A stretch of 46,524 nucleotides of DNA from a virus, in IMG/VR virus record IMGVR_UViG_3300032291_001936, positions 1-46,524 of that record. One strand, given 5' to 3'. The position numbers and the translations under genes are program-made. Below, one piece after another: positions 25,033 to 32,124 of this stretch (position 1 is its first letter; each line of letters opens with the position of its first letter). Below the pieces are notes generated by a model. That model did not search any database and was not told the origin of the DNA. It was given only the letters and a program-made list of their open reading frames with translations.

Positions 25033-26031
25033 ATGTATGATGTTTATTACACCACCGCAGGAGGACCCTGGTTCAATAGCGGTGCTGATATATGGGTAAC
25101 TAATTGGATAAAAGAAGTGGCACCTGATTTAGAAGTCAAGCCACTTCTTCTTTTCCACCGTAAGAAGCCCGATAATTACGAAGAATTTCCAATTGACATT
25201 GACCATATTTGGGAAACCAATGAGTTAAAAATTGATGAAATTCTTAAAGGTGCAAGAAAGATACATATATTACATGGTCATTACACCCCAACAACCGCAA
25301 TTCACAACAATTTAGAAACAATTGATTCCATTGTGTTTCATAATCTTACTAAAGTTTCTTTAATAGGACAAATGGGTAAAGATGAATATTTACATTGGTA
25401 CGGAAATTGGGAATGGGAAACTGAGTTAATTAACAAAATAAAAAATAAAGTTTGGGTAGGATTGTATAATTTTCCATATAAAACAGAAAATTTACACCAT
25501 ATTCCAAATAATTACGAATTTACACAAAACAAAGAACTTTCAAACTCAATAGAATTAGGATATGCAGCAAGAGTTGAAGGTAGAAAGAATGTTGAATATA
25601 TGGATGGGTTGGGTGGATTTATTTCTACCAATTCGGAAACATTTAATAAATATTATAAAAAGAAGTATGGACACAAATTTGAAAAAGCAAAAGTTTACAA
25701 GTTTGATTACAAATATAAAGAAAGGTTCTATGGACTTGATTGGGGAATATCTCATTCTTGCTTTCAATATGAACCATTTGGATATGGAATATTTGAAGCA
25801 GTCGATTGGGGTAAATTACCAATATTACATGAAACATGGCATGTTCCACTTGACTATAAGTACAAGGCGAATAGTGAGGAAACATTTAAAGAAACCTACG
25901 AAACAATTTGTCAGGATGATTACGAAACCCGTAAAGCAGAATTTGAAAAACTTAAAAATTGGATGATTAAAAACTTTTCTAATAAAGATGAGTGGAAAGA
26001 AAAACTTTTAGATATTTATAACGGAGAATAA
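25033..26031 (+). CDS. GT4-type glycosyltransferase (GT-B fold)
   Basis: The 332-residue protein shows a GT-B C-terminal domain: LGYAARVEGRKNVEYMDGL (175-193) as the donor-binding strand-loop, then SCFQYEPFGYGIFEAVDWG containing the E247-x7-E255 motif of GT4 enzymes, and KLPILHETW. The N-terminal acceptor domain starts GGPWFNSGAD. It starts 3 nt after a fibre stop codon and ends 11 nt before the Hint-containing fibre, so it is co-transcribed with its probable targets. The likely reaction is transfer of a nucleotide-activated sugar to fibre Ser/Thr/Asn or a glycan. The donor cannot be told from sequence. No membrane segment suggests cytoplasmic action. Confidence 0.78.
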   Translation: MYDVYYTTAGGPWFNSGADIWVTNWIKEVAPDLEVKPLLLFHRKKPDNYEEFPIDIDHIWETNELKIDEILKGARKIHILHGHYTPTTAIHNNLETIDSIVFHNLTKVSLIGQMGKDEYLHWYGNWEWETELINKIKNKVWVGLYNFPYKTENLHHIPNNYEFTQNKELSNSIELGYAARVEGRKNVEYMDGLGGFISTNSETFNKYYKKKYGHKFEKAKVYKFDYKYKERFYGLDWGISHSCFQYEPFGYGIFEAVDWGKLPILHETWHVPLDYKYKANSEETFKETYETICQDDYETRKAEFEKLKNWMIKNFSNKDEWKEKLLDIYNGE

Positions 26032-26042
26032 CACTTTATACT

Positions 26043-27779
26043 ATGGCAAGAACAAATTTATCGTTAGGAAATTTATATAGAGCAGTAAGTGGTTCAGCGA
26101 GACCAGGAACAGTTTCAATTGGTGGGTTAGGTGGACAAACTGCAAATGGTTCATTATTAGGATTTGCAACCGATGCTATTACAGTAACAGTTCCAACTTT
26201 CACTTACATAGTAGAAAGTACGGCTGAAAATGCACAATTTTCTTTTAACTCAACTGGTTCACTTTTTTATTCTAAAGTTCAACAAGTTGCAAACAATTAT
26301 ACTTGTTCATTTGATAATGCAAATTTTTCAGCAGGAACTAGAACTTACGCAACAGGACCAACAATAGTTCCGTTAACACCGGCAGCAGTTGGTACTACGA
26401 CATATGCAGAAGCTAGTTCAGTTTTAACAATGAAATATGAAGATGGTTATAATGTCAATGCAACTAATTATGGTACAGTAACCACTAAAACATTATACGC
26501 AGTAGATGTTTACAATACAATTAACCAACCTGATTTTTGTTTATTATTTGGTACTAAAGTAACTTTGGCAAACGGAACTGAAATAAATATTGAAGATTTA
26601 AATGTTGGTGATGAAATTAAATCTTGGGTTCCTGCAGGATTGCCTGATGAATCTCAACCATTAGATAGTGAAAATATTGAATGGAGATTTTATTACTCTG
26701 ACGAATTATCAGGTGCTGCACAAAATGTTATCGTAAAAGATATTACATTTAATTTCGCATCTGGATACTTTTCTTTAAATAATGGTTTAATAAATGCAAC
26801 CGAAACTCACCCATTATATGTTTGGGATAATGAGATTAGTAAATATAAGTTTAAGAATGTAGGTGATATTTTACCTGGAGATAGACTTGTAATGCAAGAT
26901 GAAACTGAAGTTGAAATAACAAATATAGAAATAGTAACCGCAGATGTTGAAATTGCAACAGTGAATGTGGAAAATGCCGATGTATTCTTATCAAATGGTT
27001 TAATTTCACATAATAAAGGTACAACAACTCAACCTTATATTCCATCTTCTGGATTAAGATTGTACGCAGACCCAGGAAAAGCTTACTCATTTGCATCACA
27101 AACCTTACCAGCAACAGGTACACCAACAACGGATTTATTAGACCTTTCAGGATATAATACAGGTGTAAGACCTGCAGGTGTAACAAACGCAGCGGGTATA
27201 ACGGGTGGTAATCCATCTTATAACAATGGTGCAACTAAAAAAGATGAATATTTTGCATTCAATGGTACAAACCAATTTTTCTATAAAGATACTACTACAA
27301 ATATCAATGGTGGCATTTCTCAATTCAATACTAATACCGGTACAATTCATATGTGGGTAAGACCAACTACAACATTAGGAGTTGGGTCTAGACATATTTT
27401 TGACTACGCAGGTTTTTATGGTTTAGCAATTGAGTCAACAGACAGTTCTACTTTAAATAGAGTAAAATTCTATGGTAGTACATTAGGAAATAGTGCACAA
27501 TTAACGACTTCATTATCAGCAAATGTTTGGTATATGATTTCAGCAACATTTCAACCATCTGGAACTGTAACGGTTTATGTGGATAAAACATCAGTAGGAA
27601 CATTTACCGCAGCAGCGTTTACGGCACCATCATCAACAAACTTTTTAACAATTGGAGCTAATAGTGCAAGAACAACATTTTGGAACGGACAAATCGGACC
27701 AGTATTATTCTATAACACATTACAAAACTCAACAGTAGTAGGACAAGTATACGATTATTTCTCTCCAACATACAAATAA
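26043..27779 (+). CDS. Fibre protein with internal Hint (intein-like) domain and LamG-like end
   Basis: The 578-residue protein has an N-terminal fibre-like region (1-165), a Hint domain (166-324) and a LamG-like C-terminal region (about 335-578). The Hint domain starts at C166 (CLLFGTKVTLANGTE), continues with GLINATETHPLYVW whose T253-xx-H256 is the block B motif, and ends LSNGLISHN with H323-N324. The next residue is K325, not Cys/Ser/Thr, so classic splicing lacks its downstream nucleophile; this resembles A-type bacterial intein-like domains. At 159 residues there is no room for a homing endonuclease. The expected outcome is cleavage or atypical ligation, separating or rejoining the adhesin tip. 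The C-terminal part has TGTIHMWVRP and NVWYMISATFQPSGTV strands. Confidence 0.82.
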   Translation: MARTNLSLGNLYRAVSGSARPGTVSIGGLGGQTANGSLLGFATDAITVTVPTFTYIVESTAENAQFSFNSTGSLFYSKVQQVANNYTCSFDNANFSAGTRTYATGPTIVPLTPAAVGTTTYAEASSVLTMKYEDGYNVNATNYGTVTTKTLYAVDVYNTINQPDFCLLFGTKVTLANGTEINIEDLNVGDEIKSWVPAGLPDESQPLDSENIEWRFYYSDELSGAAQNVIVKDITFNFASGYFSLNNGLINATETHPLYVWDNEISKYKFKNVGDILPGDRLVMQDETEVEITNIEIVTADVEIATVNVENADVFLSNGLISHNKGTTTQPYIPSSGLRLYADPGKAYSFASQTLPATGTPTTDLLDLSGYNTGVRPAGVTNAAGITGGNPSYNNGATKKDEYFAFNGTNQFFYKDTTTNINGGISQFNTNTGTIHMWVRPTTTLGVGSRHIFDYAGFYGLAIESTDSSTLNRVKFYGSTLGNSAQLTTSLSANVWYMISATFQPSGTVTVYVDKTSVGTFTAAAFTAPSSTNFLTIGANSARTTFWNGQIGPVLFYNTLQNSTVVGQVYDYFSPTYK

Positions 27780-27782
27780 AAT

Positions 27783-27815
27783 TTTGTTGTTTTGATTGAA
27801 AATTTTATATTTATA
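27783..27815 (+). promoter_or_regulatory. Promoter before sheath: TTTG-N19-TATATTTATA
   Basis: TTTG at 27783-27786 is followed after 19 nt by TATATTTATA at 27806-27815, 35 nt before the sheath start. It has both the host-type spacing and the phage element, fitting a strong promoter for an abundant protein. Confidence 0.6.
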
Positions 27816-27850
27816 TTCAGAATTAATAAATTTAAATTAAAGCATAAAAG

Positions 27851-30145
27851 ATGGCAGACAAAATAGTATCACCAGGCGTATTTACAAAAGAAAACGACCT
27901 ATCATTCTTGCAACAAGGTATTGCAGACATTGGAGCAGCATTCATCGGCCCTTTCAAAGAAGGCCCATTAGTTCCAACAATTGTAAATTCACAAGCTGAA
28001 TTTGTACAATTATTTGGAGAAGTTGATGGAACATATTATACTCCATTAGCAGTACAATCATATTTAAGAGAAGCAGGAACTGCAACCATTTGTAGAGTAG
28101 CTGGAAAAACGGGTTATACCGAAAAAGCTCCTTTATTATTAATAGCAGCCACCGGTTCATTCACAGGTGCATTGGGTATCTTGTTTAATACAACAGGAAG
28201 TGCACTTGGTTTCCCATCATCATCTTTATCTGATTTAGATGGTAGTGGTGATTTTTCTATTATATTAAGTGGAAGTGGAGTATCGGCAGGATATAGTTCA
28301 TCAATTGAATTAGTAGATGCAAACAATATTGAAGCAGTATTTGGTACTTCTCCTTATGGTTCAACAAAAGCTTATTCATACGCATTCTTTAAGGAAAACG
28401 GATTTATATATAATACAGGTAGTTATTCATTATCAGGTGTAAATGGAGTGGGAACAGGTTCATTCACAGGTTCTTTTGCAGCAACAACTGCAAGTCTAGT
28501 AGTTTTAGCTGACCAAGACTTCACAAACGAAGCTCAAGAAGCTAAAACTCCAATGATTAAATCTCAATTAATTTCAGGTGATAGATATGATTTATTCCAA
28601 TTAGAAACAATAACTGCAGGAAACGCAGCAAATACTAAAGTAAAAGTTGGTATTTCAAATGTAAAAGCAGCTGGCACATCAAACGGAACCGATTATGGTA
28701 CATTTACTGTAGTTGTTAGAGATTTTAACGATACTGATAAGAAAAAGAATATTTTAGAAACATATTCTAATGTAAACTTAGACCCCAATTCTCCAAACTA
28801 TATTAGTAGAGTAATTGGTGATAGAAAAAGAGAAATCAATTCAACAACCGGAAAAATAACTGAAACTGGTGATTGGATTAATAATTCAAAATATATTAGA
28901 GTTGTAATACCAGCAACAGCAGCACCAGTTCAAGCAGTACCTTTCGGACACGCTGCATATCAATTACCTGTAAACGCAGGAACATACGCAAACTTTATTC
29001 CAAGAGTAACATTCTCAACAGGTTCGGCAGTATCGGGTTCTACATCATACTCTGGTATCGATTTAGATAACAATGCTGATAATAAGATTTATATGAAACC
29101 AATTCCTGTAAATGCAGGAAACGGAGCTAATTCTGTATTCTCATTAGACACTATTTGTGGATTGTCATTATCAACAACAGATTCTTCTACAGTTGCAATG
29201 AGACAATTTATTGTAGCATTCCAAGAAGGATTTGACGGATACGCACCAAATACAAACGCAGCAGATATTGAACCATCAACAACTGCAGGTAAATTAGCAT
29301 ACGGAAAACATATCGCAGCTTTATCAAACTCTGACGAATATGATATCAATATGGTAGTTGCACCACACGTTAATAAAATAGACCACTCTTCTGTATTTAC
29401 TTCAATTGTAGATATGGTTGAACAAAGAGCTGATGCATTTTTTATTGGTGAAATGGGTAACGCTTCAACCGATATAGCAGCAACAATAGGTATTAATGGA
29501 GCAACTGATATTGACTCCAACTATGTAGGTACATACTATCCTTGGATTAAAACAATTGATGTTAATACAAATAAACTTATCACAGTTCCACCATCAGTAT
29601 TACTTCCAGGTGTATTTGCAGCAAACGATAGAGTAGCAGCAGAATGGTTCGCACCAGCAGGTTTGAATAGAGGTGGTTTAACAGGAGCAGTTAGTGTATT
29701 GGATAGATTAACTCAGTCTGAAAAAGATACATTATACGAAGGAAAGGTAAACCCAATCGTTCAGTTCCCAGGACAAGGTATCGTAGTATTCGGTCAAAAA
29801 ACTTTACAAGATAAACCATCTGCATTAGACAGAATTAATGTTAGAAGATTATTATTAACTGTAAGAAAATACATCGCATCTACTTCAAGATACTTAGTAT
29901 TCGAACAAAATACATCGGAAACAAGAAATAGATTTTTAAATATCGTTAACCCTTATTTAGATTCAATCCAACAAAGACAAGGTCTTTACGCTTTCAAAGT
30001 GGTAATGGATGATTCAAATAATACTCCAGATGTAATTGATAGAAACATTATGAAAGGTGCTATCTACTTACAACCAACTAAGACCGCTGAATTCATTCAA
30101 ATTGATTTCAATATTTTACCAACTGGAGCAACTTTTAACGGATAA
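27851..30145 (+). CDS. Tail sheath protein, T4 gp18-like
   Basis: The 764-residue protein (T4 gp18 has 659) begins SPGVFTKENDLSFLQQG and GPFKEGPLVPTIVNSQAEF, the usual sheath N-terminus. The conserved C-terminal third includes WFAPAGLNRGGL, KVNPIVQFPGQGIVVFGQK, SALDRINVRRLLLTVRKYI, YLVFEQNTSETRNRF and NNTPDVIDRNIMKGAIYLQP. It forms the contractile outer tail cylinder. The extra length lies in the middle of the protein (about 100-420), the variable domain exposed on the sheath surface. The tube gene follows after 46 nt as in T4. Confidence 0.95.
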   Translation: MADKIVSPGVFTKENDLSFLQQGIADIGAAFIGPFKEGPLVPTIVNSQAEFVQLFGEVDGTYYTPLAVQSYLREAGTATICRVAGKTGYTEKAPLLLIAATGSFTGALGILFNTTGSALGFPSSSLSDLDGSGDFSIILSGSGVSAGYSSSIELVDANNIEAVFGTSPYGSTKAYSYAFFKENGFIYNTGSYSLSGVNGVGTGSFTGSFAATTASLVVLADQDFTNEAQEAKTPMIKSQLISGDRYDLFQLETITAGNAANTKVKVGISNVKAAGTSNGTDYGTFTVVVRDFNDTDKKKNILETYSNVNLDPNSPNYISRVIGDRKREINSTTGKITETGDWINNSKYIRVVIPATAAPVQAVPFGHAAYQLPVNAGTYANFIPRVTFSTGSAVSGSTSYSGIDLDNNADNKIYMKPIPVNAGNGANSVFSLDTICGLSLSTTDSSTVAMRQFIVAFQEGFDGYAPNTNAADIEPSTTAGKLAYGKHIAALSNSDEYDINMVVAPHVNKIDHSSVFTSIVDMVEQRADAFFIGEMGNASTDIAATIGINGATDIDSNYVGTYYPWIKTIDVNTNKLITVPPSVLLPGVFAANDRVAAEWFAPAGLNRGGLTGAVSVLDRLTQSEKDTLYEGKVNPIVQFPGQGIVVFGQKTLQDKPSALDRINVRRLLLTVRKYIASTSRYLVFEQNTSETRNRFLNIVNPYLDSIQQRQGLYAFKVVMDDSNNTPDVIDRNIMKGAIYLQPTKTAEFIQIDFNILPTGATFNG

Positions 30146-30157
30146 TTTAAGAAATAG

Positions 30158-30166
30158 ATATTTATA
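30158..30166 (+). promoter_or_regulatory. Candidate late promoter element ATATTTATA
   Basis: The element lies 25 nt before the tube start at 30192. A promoter here would allow more tube than sheath message. Confidence 0.5.
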
Positions 30167-30191
30167 ATAGAAACAATAAAAATAAAAAGAA

Positions 30192-30680
30192 ATGCCAGAA
30201 ATATTAGAGTTTGACAAAATGTTCTATAAGAATTTTGAACCAAAGTTAGGTAATAGATTCATTATGGAAATCAACGGAATAGAATCTTATCTTATTAAGA
30301 CTGCTGCGAGACCAACATTTACATCGGAAATTGTAGAATTAGACCACATCAATGTAAAAAGAAAGATTAAAGGAAAATCTACATGGGATGATATCACTAT
30401 CACTCTTTATGACCCAATTGTACCATCAGGTGCACAAATGGTAATGGAGTGGGTTAGACAATCACATGAGTCATTAACAGGCAGAGACGGATACGCAGCT
30501 TTCTATAAAAAAGATATTACATTCTTCTTATTAGGACCAGTAGGTGATAAAGTTGAACAATGGACATTAAAAGGAGCATTTATCAGTTCAGCAAACTTTG
30601 GTGAGTTGGATTGGGCTTCAAACGACCCATTGTCAATTGAATTAACTTTGACTTACGACTACGCTATTTTAGAGTATTAA
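30192..30680 (+). CDS. Tail tube protein, T4 gp19-like
   Basis: At 162 residues it matches T4 gp19 (163). The N-terminal PKLGNRFIMEINGIESYLIKT, the central VELDHINVKRKIKGKSTWDD, the DPIVPSGAQMVMEWVRQ helix and the C-terminal NDPLSIELTLTYDYAILEY are the conserved tube landmarks. It builds the inner tail tube around the tape measure. The gene is followed by a terminator, as for the capsid gene. Confidence 0.93.
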   Translation: MPEILEFDKMFYKNFEPKLGNRFIMEINGIESYLIKTAARPTFTSEIVELDHINVKRKIKGKSTWDDITITLYDPIVPSGAQMVMEWVRQSHESLTGRDGYAAFYKKDITFFLLGPVGDKVEQWTLKGAFISSANFGELDWASNDPLSIELTLTYDYAILEY

Positions 30681-30703
30681 TATTTAACTGGAAAATTATA
30701 TAG

Positions 30704-30745
30704 GAAAGGGGATGCAGAAATGTTATCCCCTTTTCATTTTTTTAA
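30704..30745 (+). terminator. Intrinsic terminator after tube gene
   Basis: A 9-bp stem (30705-30713 with 30725-30733, AAAGGGGAT and ATCCCCTTT) with an 11-nt loop is followed by a T-rich tract. Confidence 0.87.
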
Positions 30746-30752
30746 AAAGTTT

Positions 30753-30761
30753 ATATATATA
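30753..30761 (+). promoter_or_regulatory. Possible promoter, variant ATATATATA
   Basis: One mismatch to ATATTTATA, 20 nt before the ATG at 30782 and just after the tube terminator. The position is right but the sequence is a simple alternating AT run, so it is weak evidence. Confidence 0.3.
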
Positions 30762-30781
30762 ATAAACAACAAAGTTATATT

Positions 30782-31606
30782 ATGGAAGAAAAATTAGAAC
30801 AACAAGTTACTAGAGGTTTACAATCACAAACTGTACAACAACAATCTACACCAAAATCTTATCCTTTCCCAACGGAAATAATTGGTTTACCATCAAAAGG
30901 ATTAATATATCCTGAAAGTAATCCATTATCAAAAGGAGAAGTTACGGTTAAATTGATGACCGCTAAAGAAGAAGATATTTTAACTTCAACTACATTAATT
31001 AAAAAGGGTATTCAATTAGATAAATTATTAGAATCAATTGTAATTGAACCAGGTGTTGATATTAATGATTTAGTTATCGGAGATAAAAACGCAATTTTAG
31101 TTACATCTAGAATCTTAGCATTTGGACCTGAATATCAGGCAAAAATAACCGACCCATTTGATAAAGAAGAAGTAGAAGTTACTATTGATTTATCTCAAAT
31201 CAAAATTAAAGAAATTGATGAAGATAAATTAAATAGAAATAATGAATTTGAATTTTTCTTACCTATTTCTAAAACTCCAATTAAATTTAAATTATTAACT
31301 CATGGTGATGAATTGATTATTAATAAAGATATTGAAGCAAGTCAAAAAACTTTAAAACAATCAAACGAAATCACAACCAGATACAGAAGAATAATTACTG
31401 AAGTAGATGGTGTAAGAGATACTGGAACAATTAGTAATTTTGTTACCAATCGTTTATTGGCAGGAGACTCCAAAGCATTACGAAAAGCTATTATGGAAAT
31501 AAGTCCAGATTTGGATTTAAAATTTGATTATACATCCCCTGTAACTGGTGACACGGAGGCACTTCGTATTCCTTTTGGGATTGGATTTTTTTACCCTTCC
31601 GAGTAA
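30782..31606 (+). CDS. Baseplate hub/tail assembly protein, gp26-like (T4_baseplate family)
   Basis: The 274-residue protein carries the family pattern IIGLPSKGLIYPESNPLSKGEVTVKLMTAKEEDILTS (written here by its blocks GLPSKGLIYP and VKLMTAKEEDILTS), LIKKGIQLDKLLESI, a DLVIGDKNAILVTSRI block and FGPEYQAKI. T4 gp26 (208 residues) is a baseplate hub assembly factor. The gene lies directly before the tape measure region and overlaps, in another frame, a gp51-like segment. Its end IPFGIGFFYPSE reaches a run of seven T's at 31586-31592 just before the stop codon at 31604. This layout resembles the G/GT tail-assembly chaperones of other phages, in which frameshifting joins two products. Confidence 0.75.
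   Translation: MEEKLEQQVTRGLQSQTVQQQSTPKSYPFPTEIIGLPSKGLIYPESNPLSKGEVTVKLMTAKEEDILTSTTLIKKGIQLDKLLESIVIEPGVDINDLVIGDKNAILVTSRILAFGPEYQAKITDPFDKEEVEVTIDLSQIKIKEIDEDKLNRNNEFEFFLPISKTPIKFKLLTHGDELIINKDIEASQKTLKQSNEITTRYRRIITEVDGVRDTGTISNFVTNRLLAGDSKALRKAIMEISPDLDLKFDYTSPVTGDTEALRIPFGIGFFYPSE
31586..31592 (+). promoter_or_regulatory. Candidate +1 frameshift site (T7 run)
   Basis: The upstream frame reads TTT TTT TAC here. A ribosome slipping forward one base on TTT re-pairs perfectly and continues as ACC CTT CCG AGT AAT into the gp51-like frame. Direction and use are inferred. Confidence 0.4.
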
Positions 31607-31811
31607 TTATAGTTCCTATCTTCATAAAAAGATTTTTCAAATGGCTTACTACGCAAATGGTGGGTTCAATTGGAATGACTTATACTATATGCCGATTAAA
31701 TTAAGAGAATTCTATTATAGAGAACTACTCAGTGCAAAAGAATCGGAAAAAGAAGAGATGGATAAAGCAAATACAAAAGCAAAATCAAATTCTAAAGTAA
31801 GAAGAAGGTAA
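31593..31811 (+). CDS. gp51-like segment, probably reached by +1 frameshift
   Basis: In the frame one base ahead of the gp26-like gene, the sequence encodes NYSSYLHKKIFQMAYY, NGGFNWNDLYYMPIKLREF and YYRELLSAKE, the pattern of gp51-like hub proteins, then a basic tail ending KSNSKVRRR. The gp51-like similarity begins upstream of the first internal ATG (31641, which would give 56 residues), and the only earlier initiator is a GTG at 31548 buried in the gp26-like gene. A gp26-gp51 fusion made by a +1 shift at 31586-31592 explains this best. The coordinates given are the segment after the proposed shift. Independent translation from 31641 is the alternative. Confidence 0.6.
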   Translation, partial: TLPSNYSSYLHKKIFQMAYYANGGFNWNDLYYMPIKLREFYYRELLSAKESEKEEMDKANTKAKSNSKVRRR

Positions 31812-31826
31812 TAAATTATTTGTTTA

Positions 31827-31835
31827 TATTTATAC
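31827..31835 (+). promoter_or_regulatory. Candidate late promoter element ATATTTATA
   Basis: The element lies 20 nt before the ATG at 31856, upstream of the tape measure pair. Confidence 0.5.
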
Positions 31836-31855
31836 ATAAACATAAAGAGTAAAAT

Positions 31856-32107
31856 ATGCCCAAGCAAACATTAATAGAAGTTAAATTACTTGATAAAATA
31901 CTAAACTTTTTTGGTGGTGGAAGTAGTAGTTCTACCAAGGAGAAATTTTTAGATACTGTTAGACAAAGTGACCCACAATTAGCAAAAGCATTTGATGGAT
32001 GGGAAGATTCATTTTTAAAATTACTGAGCAGTACTAGAAAAATATATATCAAAAACGGAAGAGATACTAAGGAAATTGATAATCTTATCAGAAAATACAA
32101 AGGATAA
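31856..32107 (+). CDS. Small unknown protein before tape measure (83 aa)
   Basis: The product has a short hydrophobic-amphipathic N-terminal helix (LIEVKLLDKILNFFGGGSSSS), then a charged helical part (EKFLDTVRQSDPQLAKAFDGWED) and a basic C-terminus (NGRDTKEIDNLIRKYKG). No family is recognised with confidence. Its place between the gp51-like segment and the tape measure, 17 nt before the latter, suggests a tail-assembly role such as binding the tape measure. The FDGWEDSFLKLL segment could form an amphipathic helix. Confidence 0.6.
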   Translation: MPKQTLIEVKLLDKILNFFGGGSSSSTKEKFLDTVRQSDPQLAKAFDGWEDSFLKLLSSTRKIYIKNGRDTKEIDNLIRKYKG

Positions 32108-32124
32108 TAATTCTACTATAATTA

